Assembly: GCF_002232035.1 (NCBI RefSeq)
Contig: NZ_NKXR01000013.1
Coordinates: 17,374-81,373 of the forward strand
Direction: 5' to 3'
DNA: 64,000 nucleotides
From: Collinsella sp. TF06-26
GTDB taxonomy: Bacteria > Actinomycetota > Coriobacteriia > Coriobacteriales > Coriobacteriaceae
Each line of letters begins with the position of its first letter. Position 1 is the stretch's first letter. The position numbers and the translations under genes were made by a program. The notes under the pieces were generated by a model, which was not told where the DNA came from, ran no database searches, and was given only the letters and a program-made list of their open reading frames with translations. Below are positions 34,013 to 43,006 of the stretch, in pieces.

Positions 34013-35257
34013 TTACTCGTGATCTTGATATACCTCACGCGGAGCGAGCTCCGAATGTTTGCGTTTTAAGGTCTTGGGGGCCTTATACGTGTTGCTGCCA
34101 AAATCGATATACTCAGTCTGTTTGAGCAGGCGCTCGATCATCTCCTCGTGATCGAACAGCTCCCAGGCCTCATGCACGGCATCGAGCTTGGCATGCGTCT
34201 CGGGACGACGCGGCATAAAGAGCGTGCAGCAATCGGGCGCCGCCTCGGTCGAGATATCAAACGTACCGATCTCCTGAGCACGCGCGATGATCTCCTGCTT
34301 ATCAGAACCAATGAGCGGACGGAAAACGGGAATCTTCACGGCCTCGTTGACGGCCATGATGTTCTCGAGCGTCTGGGAGGCAACCTGACCGAGCGACTCG
34401 CCCGTCACAATGGCCTTGGCGCCCTCGATATGCGCAATGCGCTCGGCAACCGAATACATAATGCGGCGATACATGATCACGCGCAGGTTGCTGGGGCAGG
34501 TGACGGAAATCTCACGCTGGCAATCGCCAAACGGCACCACGTACAGGCGGCCGATCTGAACACCCGGCTCAAGCGCACGGATGATGTCCTGCACCAGGTA
34601 TTCACTCGTGTCGGGCGTCTGCGGACGACCGGAGAAATGCACCGGCACGCACACCGCGCCGCGACGCGCGAGCATCCAGGTCGCCACCGGAGAATCGATG
34701 CCCGACGACAGAAGCGTCACGACCTTGCCGGCAGAACCCACCGGCAGACCGCCCACGCCGCGCTCGGAGCGCGCGTACACGTAAACGCTACCCTGGACCA
34801 CCAGTACGTGCACCATCGCATCGGGATCGTGCATTTGAACCTTTTTATCGGGGAAGGCCTCGCACAGCACCTCACCCACCTGACGATTGATATCAATCGA
34901 GGTGAGCTCATAGTCAGTATTGGAACGCTTGGCGTGCACTTTAAACGAATCGAAGGGGCCAAACTCGCGCAGCGCCTTGACAGCGGCGGCGCAGTACTCC
35001 TGCGGGTCGCGGTTGGTGTGGTACGCCAGGGACACACGGGCAACGCCGGGGACGGTGCGGATGACACGCGCCGCCTCGTCGGCCTGATGTTCGTTAAAGG
35101 TCACGAGGATATAACCGGAAATTCGAGACACGGCGTTCACGGAAAAGGCGGCCAAAGCCGCCTTAATGTTATCCATGAGGATATGCTCAAAATGTGCGCG
35201 GTTCTTGCCCTTCAGTCCAACCTCGTGATAGTGGACCAGGCAAACGCGAGCTGCCAT
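34013..35257 (-). CDS. thiI: tRNA 4-thiouridine synthase ThiI
   Basis: Adenylates U8 of tRNA and inserts sulfur; in some bacteria it also serves thiamine thiazole synthesis. The 414-aa product has an N-terminal ferredoxin-like domain, a THUMP domain (about 60-165) and a PP-loop ATPase with SSGIDSPVATW (about 189-199). There is no C-terminal rhodanese domain, so sulfur must come from a separate cysteine desulfurase system, as in Bacillus. The PP-loop reads SSGIDS rather than SGGIDS, a small variant. It starts directly after the rpoZ stop. Confidence 0.95.
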   Translation of the reverse strand: MAARVCLVHYHEVGLKGKNRAHFEHILMDNIKAALAAFSVNAVSRISGYILVTFNEHQADEAARVIRTVPGVARVSLAYHTNRDPQEYCAAAVKALREFGPFDSFKVHAKRSNTDYELTSIDINRQVGEVLCEAFPDKKVQMHDPDAMVHVLVVQGSVYVYARSERGVGGLPVGSAGKVVTLLSSGIDSPVATWMLARRGAVCVPVHFSGRPQTPDTSEYLVQDIIRALEPGVQIGRLYVVPFGDCQREISVTCPSNLRVIMYRRIMYSVAERIAHIEGAKAIVTGESLGQVASQTLENIMAVNEAVKIPVFRPLIGSDKQEIIARAQEIGTFDISTEAAPDCCTLFMPRRPETHAKLDAVHEAWELFDHEEMIERLLKQTEYIDFGSNTYKAPKTLKRKHSELAPREVYQDHE

Positions 35258-35539
35258 TTAGGCTTCAGCAACCTTATGGCCGAGCGCCTTCTCGTAACGG
35301 GCCTCGTCGTAGGAGATATCGCCGTCGACGATCTCGTCCATAGCCATCGAGATGGTGTCAGCGCCGGAGAGCGCGATGGTGATGTCGTCGACATCCTGGA
35401 CGGCAAGCACGCGGTTATGCTGGCCGCGCAGCATGCTATTGATGTCGCAGGCACGCTTAGAGGCAAGCGAAGCGAGCAGGAAGCGGTTGTGATCGGTCTT
35501 CTCCAGAAGATCGTCAATGCAAGGCTTTACAACGGACAC
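35258..35539 (-). CDS. rpoZ: DNA-directed RNA polymerase subunit omega
   Basis: Omega folds along beta-prime and helps RNA polymerase assembly and ppGpp response. The 93-aa product has the family pattern PCIDDLLEKTDHNRFLLASLASKRACDIN, quoted in part as NRFLLASLASKRACDIN, near residues 18-34, and a short acidic C terminus. The start is a GTG at 35537-35539 (MSVVKPCIDD). It lies 5 bp after gmk, the classical gmk-rpoZ pair. Confidence 0.95.
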   Translation of the reverse strand: MSVVKPCIDDLLEKTDHNRFLLASLASKRACDINSMLRGQHNRVLAVQDVDDITIALSGADTISMAMDEIVDGDISYDEARYEKALGHKVAEA

Positions 35540-35544
35540 GGACC

Positions 35545-36114
35545 TCAGATCCTTTCATGCATATCGAGAACGCGAACGAGTTCGTCGGTCGCGCGGTCGA
35601 GATCGTCATTCACCACGACGTCGTCGTAGCGGTCGGCAAGGGCAAGCTCATGGGCGGCGTTTGCCATACGCAGCTCAATCGTCTCGGGCGTTTCGGTACC
35701 GCGACCGACCAGACGCTCGCGGAGCACCTCGAGCGAGGGCGGCTTGATAAAGATCAGCACGGCCTCGGGGAAACGCTCCTTAACCTGCAGGGCACCCTGG
35801 ACATCGATCTCCAAGATGAGAGACGAACCAGAGGCGAGCTTGGACTGAACCTCGCTCACCAACGTGCCATAGCAGTTACCGTGGACCTCGGCCCACTCAA
35901 CAAACTCACCGTTTGCCACGCGGCGGTCGAACTCCTCGCGCGTCAGGAAAAAGTAATTGACGCCATCGACCTCGCCTTTGCGTGGGGCTCGCGTGGTAGC
36001 CGAAACCGTCAGGCCCAGGTTAGAGCGACGCTCGCGCACACGAGTGACGAGCGTGCCCTTGCCCGCGCCTGACGGTCCAGAAATCACAAAGAGCTTTGAA
36101 TCCTGAGCGCTCAC
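35545..36114 (-). CDS. gmk: Guanylate kinase
   Basis: Phosphorylates GMP to GDP for nucleotide pools and (p)ppGpp balance. The 189-aa product has the P-loop GPSGAGKGTL (about 14-23), the GMP-binding segment TTRAPRKGEVDGVNYFFL and the lid around RLVGRGTETPETIE. The GTG start (36112-36114) abuts the mihF stop (TAAGTG), and rpoZ follows, so mihF-gmk-rpoZ-thiI form one unit. Confidence 0.96.
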   Translation of the reverse strand: MSAQDSKLFVISGPSGAGKGTLVTRVRERRSNLGLTVSATTRAPRKGEVDGVNYFFLTREEFDRRVANGEFVEWAEVHGNCYGTLVSEVQSKLASGSSLILEIDVQGALQVKERFPEAVLIFIKPPSLEVLRERLVGRGTETPETIELRMANAAHELALADRYDDVVVNDDLDRATDELVRVLDMHERI

Positions 36115-36423
36115 TTATTTGGTCAGCTGCTCGAGGAGCTGCTCGCGCTGACGGACGCCAAGGCCCTGGACGCGACGGGTAGCGGAGATGCCGAGCTCCT
36201 CCATGATCTTGGCGGCCTTGGCCTTGCCATAACCGGGGAGAGACTCGATGAGGGTGGAAACCTTCATGCGGGAAGCAATGGGGTCATCGGAGTTGAGCAC
36301 GGACTCGAGGGACTTCTCGCCCTTCTTGATCTGCTCACGGAGCTCTGCGCGAGCGTGACGTGCGGCGGCAGCCTTCTCAAGAGCCTGCTTGCGCTGCTCA
36401 TCGGTAAGCTGAGGGAGTGCCAT
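36115..36423 (-). CDS. mihF: Actinobacterial-type integration host factor (mIHF)
   Basis: A small basic nucleoid protein, unrelated in sequence to proteobacterial IHF. It binds DNA through a helix-two-turn-helix and supports phage integration and chromosome compaction. The 102-aa product begins MALPQLTDEQRKQALEKAA, has a Lys/Arg/Glu-rich N-terminal helix and the DNA-binding block LIESLPGYGKAKAAKIMEE followed by GLGVRQREQLLEQL. The ATG at 36421-36423 has GGAGG upstream. mihF-gmk-rpoZ is the standard actinobacterial order and is one of the best taxonomic hints in the window. Confidence 0.94.
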   Translation of the reverse strand: MALPQLTDEQRKQALEKAAAARHARAELREQIKKGEKSLESVLNSDDPIASRMKVSTLIESLPGYGKAKAAKIMEELGISATRRVQGLGVRQREQLLEQLTK

Positions 36424-36467
36424 TCGTACCTCCAAATAGTTGGGTTATATCTGATTCAATATTTGGC

Positions 36468-36499
36468 ATTTTAGCACGTAAAACGTACAAAATGCTCAA
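36468..36499 (-). promoter_or_regulatory. Promoter of mihF-gmk-rpoZ-thiI
   Basis: Extended -10 TGCTAAAAT (36468-36476) 44 bp before the mihF ATG. TTGAGC (36494-36499) is the nearest -35-like hexamer, 20 bp from TAAAAT, so the extended -10 probably does most of the work. Confidence 0.5.
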
Positions 36500-36555
36500 T
36501 CGCGGCTCCATAGGTTAGACGATACCCGCAAAAAGTGCAATATATCGCGCTAAAA

Positions 36556-36617
36556 GAAGAGCCCCCGACCTGCGATTCCACACAAAGGATGGGAAAGTTT
36601 TCGCAGGCACAGGGGCT
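36556..36617 (-). terminator. Terminator of the pyr operon
   Basis: Minus strand: AGCCCC..CCTGCGA pairs across a 25-base loop with TCGCAGG..GGGGGCT, followed by CTTCTTTT. Less compact than a standard terminator. Confidence 0.6.
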
Positions 36618-36662
36618 AATTTGTGCTAATAAGACCCAAAAGTGGTGACTTGAGGGAATCTT

Positions 36663-37379
36663 TTACGCGACGTTTTCGACCAGCTCGGCAACGATGGCGT
36701 CAAACGCGGCAACCGGATCGTCGGCGCCGGTAATGGGGCGGCCCACCACGATATGGCTCGCGCCGCGCTCGATAGCCTGGGAAGGCGTGGCCACGCGGGA
36801 CTGATCGCCCAGCGCAGCACCAACCGGACGCACGCCCGGGGTCACAATCAACGCATCGGGGCCCAGCAGCTCACGCATGTCATGAGCCTCCATCGGCGAG
36901 CACACGATGCCGTCGATACCGTTGGCCTGGGCGAGTTTTGCCAGACGGGCGGCCTCCTCGGCAACGGGCGACTCGACGCCGATCTCGCTCAACGCATCCT
37001 GATTCATGCTCGTAAGCACGGTAATGGCGACGAGCTTGGCTCGATCCTCGCGTGCCTCCTCGGCACCCTCACGACAGGCGGCGAGCATAGCACCCGAACC
37101 CAAGCCGTGAACCGAAAGCAAGTCGGCACCGGCAAGCGAGGCCGAGCGAGCGGCACCGCGCACCTGATGCGGAATGTCATGGAACTTAAGGTCGAGGAAC
37201 ACCTTGAAGCCCAGGTCCTTAAAGGTCTTGACGATCTCGGGGCCCTCAGCGTAATAGAGCGTCATGCCCACCTTGAGCCAGGCGGCATGGCCCGAAAGCT
37301 CATGGGCGAGCTCGAGCGCACGCTCACGGTCGCAGTCGAGGGCAACGATAACGCGGTCGCGGGCATCGGTCTCTAGCAT
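36663..37379 (-). CDS. pyrF: Orotidine 5'-phosphate decarboxylase
   Basis: Last step to UMP. The 238-aa TIM-barrel protein shows VIVALDCDRERAL at the N terminus, the catalytic DLKFHDIP (about residues 61-68), and the phosphate-binding end TPGVRPVGAAL / GASHIVVGRPITGA. The ATG at 37377-37379 (MLETDARDRV) has GGTAGGTG 8 bp upstream and overlaps the pyrD stop by 7 bp; the longer ORF lies in pyrD. It is the final gene of pyrR-B-C-K-D-F. Confidence 0.96.
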   Translation of the reverse strand: MLETDARDRVIVALDCDRERALELAHELSGHAAWLKVGMTLYYAEGPEIVKTFKDLGFKVFLDLKFHDIPHQVRGAARSASLAGADLLSVHGLGSGAMLAACREGAEEAREDRAKLVAITVLTSMNQDALSEIGVESPVAEEAARLAKLAQANGIDGIVCSPMEAHDMRELLGPDALIVTPGVRPVGAALGDQSRVATPSQAIERGASHIVVGRPITGADDPVAAFDAIVAELVENVA

Positions 37380-38296
37380 TCGAAAGCACCTACCAGCTCG
37401 TTGATGTCCTTCACGCCCTGGGACTCGGCCCAGGCCTCGAGCTCGCGCGCAATCTTGAGCGAAGCGCACGGATCGACGAAGTTGGCCATACCGACCGATA
37501 CGCAGGTAGCGCCAGCCAGGATAAACTCGGCCGCGTCCTCACCGGTCATGACGCCGCCGACGCCGTTGATGGGAATGTCGACGGCCTGGGCAACCTCCCA
37601 GACCATACGCACGGCGATGTGATGGCACAGCGGGCCCGAAAGACCGCCCTTGGGCTTGGCCACACGCGACTTGCGGGTGTGGACGTCGATGGCCATACCC
37701 TGGATGGAGTTGATGACCGAAAGACCATCGGCACCGGCGGCCTCGAGAGCCTTGGCAATCTCGGCAACGTTGACCGGGGCCATCTTCACAAACAGCGGCT
37801 TGTCGGTCACCTTGCGGCACGCGGCCATGACGGCAGAGGCGCCCTCGGGCGTGGAGCCCATGGCGGCACCGCCGGCAGCAATGTTGGGGCAGCTCACGTT
37901 GATCTCATAGCCGGCAGCCCAGGGGCACAGCTCGACATACATCTCGAGCGCACGGACAAACTCGTCCACGGAATGACCGGCAACCTGGCAGATGACCTGG
38001 CAACCGTCCTTGGAGAGCTGCTCGAGCCACGGACCGGACTCGCGGGCGAAAGCGGCCACACCGGGGTTCTGAAGGCCCACGGAATTGATCATGCCACCGG
38101 GAATCTCGGCCATGCGGGGTGCGGGATTGCCGGGCCAGGGCTCGGCAGCGCAGCCCTTGGTGGTGATGGCACCCAGCTGGGAGACATCGAAGAAGTTCTG
38201 GAACTGCCAACCGTAGCCAAAGGTACCGGCTGCGGTGTTGATGGGGTTTTGCATCTTGACGCCGCCGAAATCGACGGCCATGTTCACGGTACCCAC
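37373..38296 (-). CDS. pyrD: Dihydroorotate dehydrogenase B, catalytic subunit
   Basis: FMN enzyme oxidising dihydroorotate to orotate; with PyrK it uses NAD+. The 307-aa product has the class 1B features: N-terminal VDFGGVKMQNPINTAAGTFG, ITTKGCAAEPWPGNPAPR, the active-site loop INVSCPN with Cys as base (about residue 132), and the FMN-binding INGVGGVMTGEDA. Class 1B plus PyrK fits an anaerobic or fermentative organism. The GTG start (38294-38296) overlaps the pyrK stop; a GTG and an ATG a few codons later are alternatives. Confidence 0.95.
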   Translation of the reverse strand: MGTVNMAVDFGGVKMQNPINTAAGTFGYGWQFQNFFDVSQLGAITTKGCAAEPWPGNPAPRMAEIPGGMINSVGLQNPGVAAFARESGPWLEQLSKDGCQVICQVAGHSVDEFVRALEMYVELCPWAAGYEINVSCPNIAAGGAAMGSTPEGASAVMAACRKVTDKPLFVKMAPVNVAEIAKALEAAGADGLSVINSIQGMAIDVHTRKSRVAKPKGGLSGPLCHHIAVRMVWEVAQAVDIPINGVGGVMTGEDAAEFILAGATCVSVGMANFVDPCASLKIARELEAWAESQGVKDINELVGAFEC

Positions 38297-39087
38297 TAGA
38301 AGACCACCACCTTGGAAGCATCAAACACGGGGCCGCACATGCAGGCGCCCTTCATACCGTCGACCGTCTCGACGTTGCAGGTGTTGCAGGCGCCAAAGCC
38401 ACAGCTCATCATGCGCTCGAGCGACACCTCGCAGTACACGCCGGCCTCGGCGGCAGCGGCAGCGACCTTCTTCATCATGACGGCGGGACCACAGCTGGCG
38501 ACGTAGTCGTAACCGCCCTCGCCGAGCAGCTTGGCGGCAGGATCGGTACAGAAGCCATGCGTGCCCAACGAGCCGTCGTCGGTGCACACGTTGACCGTGG
38601 CGCCCAGCGCGCGGAACTCATCGACGCCCACGGCCTTGGACGCGGTGCCAAAGCCCAGGCACACGTCAACGTCCACACCCTGCTCGGCAAGCATGTCAGC
38701 CAGGCAGAGCACGGGCGGAACACCGATGCCGCCCGCCACGAGCAGCGCCTTCCTGGTGCCCTCGGGCACAAGCCAGCCGCGGCCGCCGGGGCCCAGCAAG
38801 TTGGAGGTGGAGCCAGGGGCCATCTGCGACAGACGACGGGTATCATCGCCCACGACGGCGTACCACAGCTCGACGGTGCCGGCCTCGGCGTCGGCGCGAT
38901 AGAAGCTCAGGGGCACGCGAAGCAGCGAGGAAGCATCGCCCGGCACGGCGATATTCACGAACTGACCGGGCTTGAGCGCACTTGCAAGCTTGGGGGCCGA
39001 GATAACGAGCGAGAAGATGCCGTCGGCGATCTCCTGGTTCGAGACGACCTCGAAGTCGTGCATGCGTGCAGTGGAAGGTGTGGGCAT
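38296..39087 (-). CDS. pyrK: Dihydroorotate dehydrogenase electron-transfer subunit
   Basis: Passes electrons from PyrD FMN through a [2Fe-2S] cluster and FAD to NAD+. The 263-aa product has an FAD domain (FVNIAVPGDASSLLRVPLSFY, GPGGRGW), an NAD domain (LLVAGGIGVPPVLCLADML) and the C-terminal cluster ligands in MMSCGFGACNTCNV ... GACMCGPVF (four Cys). Start ATG 39085-39087 with GGAGC upstream. It overlaps pyrD, fitting a heterotetrameric complex. Confidence 0.95.
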   Translation of the reverse strand: MPTPSTARMHDFEVVSNQEIADGIFSLVISAPKLASALKPGQFVNIAVPGDASSLLRVPLSFYRADAEAGTVELWYAVVGDDTRRLSQMAPGSTSNLLGPGGRGWLVPEGTRKALLVAGGIGVPPVLCLADMLAEQGVDVDVCLGFGTASKAVGVDEFRALGATVNVCTDDGSLGTHGFCTDPAAKLLGEGGYDYVASCGPAVMMKKVAAAAAEAGVYCEVSLERMMSCGFGACNTCNVETVDGMKGACMCGPVFDASKVVVF

Positions 39088-39179
39088 AGACGCTCCAATC
39101 CCCCATGCGGTTGCATGGTTCAGGCGAACAGAAAGCGCGGCACCGCAAGGGCGCCGCGCACAAAAGCGATAAGGCTATG

Positions 39180-40469
39180 CTAGCAGATGCAGCCGTCGGC
39201 AAGCGTCTGCTTACCGCCGACAAACACATCGGTGGCACGACCGGTGAGCGTGCGGCCGGTGAAACCGGAGTTCTCGGCGCGCGACTCGTAGCCGTCCTCG
39301 CCGACCGTCCAGGTAGCAGCGGGATCGAACACGGTCAGGTCGGCAACGGAGCCCGCCTTGACTTGAACCTGGTCCAGACCCAAGATCTCACGCGGCTTGA
39401 TGGCCATGAGCTCGACCATGCGGCCCATGCTCATCTTGCCCGTGTTGACCAGCTCGGTGAGCACAAGCGACAGCGAAGTCTCGAGGCCGATCATGCCAAA
39501 GGGCGCAAGCTCGAACTCGCGGGCCTTCTCCCACGGAGCATGGGGAGCGTGGTCGGTGACGATGGCGTCGACGGTGCCGTCGATGACGCCCTGACGGATA
39601 GCCTCGGCGTCCTCCTCGGTACGCAGCGGCGGATTGACCTTGAGCGAGGTGTTGTAGGTCTCGTCCAGGTCGTTTTCGGTCAGGAACATGTGGTGCGGGG
39701 TGGCCTCGCAGGTGACCTGCACGCCAGCGGCCTTACCGGCACGCACGAGCTCCAGGCCATGGGCGGTGGAGATATGCTGGATGTGCAACTTGGCACCGGT
39801 CAGCTTGGCGATCTCGATATCGCGAGCGATCTGCAGCTCCTCGCCTGCCGCCGGCCAGCCCTCGAGGGCCAGACGGGTAGAGACCTTGCCCTCGTTGATC
39901 TGACCGTGACCGACCAGGTCCTCGTCCTGGCAATGGCTCATAAAGACCTTGCCGAACATCTTGCCGTAGTCCATGCAGCGACGGAGCATGCCCGCACCCT
40001 GCACGCCGCGACCGTCGTCGGTGAAGGCGACGGCGCCGTGGGCAACCATATCGCCCATCTCGGACATAGCCTCGCCCTTAAGACCGCGGGTCATGGCGCC
40101 AGAAGGATAGACGCGGCAGTGGCCGACCTCGGCAGCGCGGGACTTGACGAACTCAACGACGGTACCGTTATCGGTAACGGGGTCGGTGTTGGGCATGGCG
40201 CACACGCCGGTGAAGCCGCCCTTGGCAGCTGCGCGGGTGCCGCTCTCGATGTCCTCTTTGACCTCGTAACCGGGCTCGCGCAGGTGGACGTGCATGTCCA
40301 CCAGGCCGGGGACGAGGTACTTGCCGGAAAGGTCGCGGACCTCGGCTCCCTCGGCGGCGAGGTTCTCGCCGACCTCGGCGATCTTGTCGCCGTCGATCAG
40401 GACGTCAACGACACCGTCAAGCTCGACGGACGGGTCGACGACGTGGGCATTCTTAAGAAGCAAGGCCAT
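39180..40469 (-). CDS. pyrC: Dihydroorotase (class I)
   Basis: Cyclises carbamoyl aspartate to dihydroorotate. The 429-aa amidohydrolase shows GLVDMHVHLREPGYE (metal-binding HxH, about 57-59), KGGFTGVCAMPNTDP, and the Asp metal ligand in VTDHAPHAPWEK. Start ATG 40467-40469 (MALLLKNAHV) with GGAGG upstream; it overlaps the pyrB stop by 17 bp. Pathway neighbours pyrB upstream and pyrK downstream make the role certain. Confidence 0.96.
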   Translation of the reverse strand: MALLLKNAHVVDPSVELDGVVDVLIDGDKIAEVGENLAAEGAEVRDLSGKYLVPGLVDMHVHLREPGYEVKEDIESGTRAAAKGGFTGVCAMPNTDPVTDNGTVVEFVKSRAAEVGHCRVYPSGAMTRGLKGEAMSEMGDMVAHGAVAFTDDGRGVQGAGMLRRCMDYGKMFGKVFMSHCQDEDLVGHGQINEGKVSTRLALEGWPAAGEELQIARDIEIAKLTGAKLHIQHISTAHGLELVRAGKAAGVQVTCEATPHHMFLTENDLDETYNTSLKVNPPLRTEEDAEAIRQGVIDGTVDAIVTDHAPHAPWEKAREFELAPFGMIGLETSLSLVLTELVNTGKMSMGRMVELMAIKPREILGLDQVQVKAGSVADLTVFDPAATWTVGEDGYESRAENSGFTGRTLTGRATDVFVGGKQTLADGCIC

Positions 40470-41397
40470 TATCGGCACCTCCAAGCAGCAGATACAGGAT
40501 AGCCATACGCACGCAGATACCGGCGTAGACCTGCTCCAGGATGACGGAGCGTTGCGGGTGGTCGGCCATATAGGAGTCGAACTCGACGCCGCGGTTGATG
40601 GGGCCCGGGTGGCAAATGATCGCGTCGGGCTTCATGAGCTTCTCACGGTCCTTGGTCAGGCCGAAGAGCTTGTGGTACTCGCGAATGGTCGGGAACGGGG
40701 CACCCTCGAGGCGCTCCTGCTGTACGCGCAGCATGTAGACGACGTCCAGCTCGGGCAGGACGGAATCGAGGTCGCTCGTCACGTGGTCGCAGCCCAGAAC
40801 CTCGGGCGCCGGCGGCAGCAGCGTGCCGGGGGCGACGGCGTAGGTCTCGCAGCCCATGATCTTCAACGCGGGGATCAGCGAGCCGCAGACGCGGGAGTGC
40901 GCGATATCGCCGACGACAGCGACCTTCAGGCCGTGGAAGTCGCCCTTGTGCTCCCAGATGGTGTACAGGTCGAGCAGAGCCTGCGTGGGGTGATTGTGCT
41001 TACCGTCACCGGCGCAAATAACACTCGCGGGCGAATTCTGCGTGACGATGTAAGGAGCGCCGGCGTGCTTATCGCGCACGACGATGCAGTCGATCTTGTA
41101 GGCGTTGAGGGTCTCGACGGTATCGACGAGGCTCTCGCCCTTGACCGTGGAGGTCGAGGAGCCGCCGAAGTTGAGGCTGTCGGCCGAAAGACGCTTCTCG
41201 GCGAGCTCGAAGGAGCTGCGGGTACGCGTCGAGGGCTCGTTGAACATGTTGACGATGGTCTTGCCCTTGAGCGTGGGGACCTTCTTGATGGCACGCTCGT
41301 TGACCTCGGAGAACGCCTTGGCGGTCTCGAGGATGAGCTTGATGTCCTCTTCGGAGTACTCGGTAATGTCAATCAGGTGCTTATGGTTGAACGCCAC
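40453..41397 (-). CDS. pyrB: Aspartate carbamoyltransferase, catalytic subunit
   Basis: Committed step of pyrimidine synthesis: carbamoyl phosphate plus aspartate. The 314-aa product has the carbamoyl-phosphate motif FNEPSTRTRSSFE (around residue 52), DGKHNHPTQALLDLYT and CHPGPINRGVE. No pyrI regulatory gene is nearby, so it is presumably the unregulated trimer type. Start: I favour the GTG at 41395-41397 (VAFNHKHLID), because an earlier in-frame GTG at 41409 overlaps the GGGAGG ribosome-binding site and the pyrR stop; the earlier start cannot be excluded. Confidence 0.93.
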   Translation of the reverse strand: MAFNHKHLIDITEYSEEDIKLILETAKAFSEVNERAIKKVPTLKGKTIVNMFNEPSTRTRSSFELAEKRLSADSLNFGGSSTSTVKGESLVDTVETLNAYKIDCIVVRDKHAGAPYIVTQNSPASVICAGDGKHNHPTQALLDLYTIWEHKGDFHGLKVAVVGDIAHSRVCGSLIPALKIMGCETYAVAPGTLLPPAPEVLGCDHVTSDLDSVLPELDVVYMLRVQQERLEGAPFPTIREYHKLFGLTKDREKLMKPDAIICHPGPINRGVEFDSYMADHPQRSVILEQVYAGICVRMAILYLLLGGADNGLAS

Positions 41398-41401
41398 GGT
41401 A

Positions 41402-41998
<597 letters not shown>

Positions 41999-42025
41999 TC
42001 ACATGTCTTGACTGCTGACACAGTC

Positions 42026-42066
42026 AAAAAAATAGATGCCCGACCGCTCAAAGCGGAACCAGACAC
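42026..42066 (-). terminator. Attenuator terminator in the pyr operon leader
   Basis: RNA of the minus strand: GUGUCUGG..CCGC pairs with GCGG.UCGGGCAU (several G-U pairs, one UU bulge), followed directly by seven U. It lies about 40-80 bp before pyrR. Its 5' arm overlaps the upstream antiterminator stem. Confidence 0.65.
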
Positions 42067-42115
42067 CCACAGGAAGTACTGCTCATTGACAGCTATGTAA
42101 TTCCATGTGGGTATC
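42062..42115 (-). promoter_or_regulatory. Antiterminator stem of the pyr leader
   Basis: GAUACCCACA (42106-42115) pairs over 10 positions with UGUGGGUGUC (42062-42071). The second arm shares five bases with the terminator stem, so the two structures exclude each other. I do not see the canonical PyrR-binding loop of Bacillus, so the trigger is uncertain. Confidence 0.6.
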
Positions 42116-42240
42116 TCGTACCCCTTTAATGGTCAAGGCATAGTGTAGCCAACATCGGGCTCAATTGCGAGCATAAATACTAGCCAATCCGTAAACGGAG
42201 CCAATCGCTCCATAAACCTATATATATTTGTGGTACGCGC

Positions 42241-42269
42241 TTGAAAACCTTGTTGCGAGCTGGCATAAT
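42241..42269 (+). promoter_or_regulatory. Promoter upstream of rpmB (distal)
   Basis: TTGAAA (42241-42246), 17-bp spacer, CATAAT (42264-42269) preceded by TGG, a TGn extended -10. It would give a leader of about 160 nt for rpmB. Confidence 0.6.
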
Positions 42270-42352
42270 CCCCTCTGCTGCACGCAAATCGGATCTACGT
42301 CCAGGGCCGTAGCGTGGGCACTATCGCCAAAAGAGAAATATCTCTGTGTAGA

Positions 42353-42384
42353 TTGCGCACAGAGACATTCTTCTGTGCTATAGT
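42353..42384 (+). promoter_or_regulatory. Promoter of rpmB (proximal)
   Basis: Extended -10 TGCTATAGT (42376-42384), the same nonamer as before rpsT, 54 bp upstream of the rpmB ATG. TTGCGC at 42353-42358 is the nearest -35-like hexamer but is 20 bp from TATAGT. Confidence 0.5.
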
Positions 42385-42438
42385 TCAGGCTTGTTTGTTA
42401 ACGCGACATGTTCGTTTGTCGCCCAAGGAGGGTCAGTT

Positions 42439-42627
42439 ATGTCCAAAGTTTGCGAAGTTTGCGGTAAGCACCCCGTTGCCGGTCGCTCCATCAGCCACTC
42501 TCACCGCGTCACCAACCGTAAGTTCCGCCCCAACATCCAGCGCGTCTACGTCGTCGTCGATGGTCATCGTCGCAAGATGAACGTTTGCTCCACCTGCCTC
42601 AAGTCCGGCAAGGTTGCGCGCTCCTAA
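42439..42627 (+). CDS. rpmB: Large ribosomal subunit protein bL28 (L28), zinc-binding type
   Basis: A 62-aa basic 50S protein. It begins MSKVCEVCGKHPVAGRSISH and contains two CxxC pairs (CEVC at 5-8, CSTC near the C terminus), the zinc-ribbon C+ form of L28; such organisms often also have a C-minus paralogue induced by zinc starvation. AAGGAGG lies 7 bp before the ATG. It stands alone on the plus strand, with its own promoters and a strong terminator. Confidence 0.96.
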   Translation: MSKVCEVCGKHPVAGRSISHSHRVTNRKFRPNIQRVYVVVDGHRRKMNVCSTCLKSGKVARS

Positions 42628-42695
42628 ATAAGGTCTTACCAACAAGTACCTCGGACTCTCCGGGTCAAAGACCTCGCGTTCACATAGAACTTACC

Positions 42696-42728
42696 AAAGG
42701 CGCCCTCCCCTACGGAGGGCGCCTTTTT
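42696..42728 (+). terminator. Terminator of rpmB
   Basis: AAAGGCGCCCTCC-loop-GGAGGGCGCCTTTTT, an 11-bp GC-rich stem with T-run. Confidence 0.92.
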
Positions 42729-43006
42729 GCACTCATTGGGGACAGGCTTACATGAGTGCTTTCGAGCATAGGGGCCGCATCACAAATATCAAAAGGATCG
42801 TAGCCCAGCTGATATGCTTTGCAACTTGACCAGCAGTACGACTCGAGCGAGTCAAGCGCACCTTTCACGGGATTGAGATGGATATAATCAAGCAGCTGCA
42901 CTGCCTGCGTGTCCGACTCAACCGCGACCCGCGAACAGCGATTATCAAACAGTTGCCCCGTTCTCCCCGTTTTCCCATTGAAATACTCATGCAAGTCTGT
43001 CCCCAA
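42710..43006 (-). pseudogene. Remnant of a REP-associated (Y1/RAYT-type) transposase
   Basis: A 98-codon open frame without a proper start. Residues about 7-70 match the C-terminal half of the Y1 transposase domain of RAYT proteins: YFNGKTGRTGQLFDNR, then LLDYIHLNPVKGALD and SYCWSSCKAY. The N-terminal part with the HUH metal motif and the remaining catalytic region are absent, so it cannot be active. The frame begins within one 26-bp terminal inverted repeat and ends beyond the other, in the rpmB terminator. It is best read as an internally deleted copy of a mobile element, not a gene. Confidence 0.75.
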
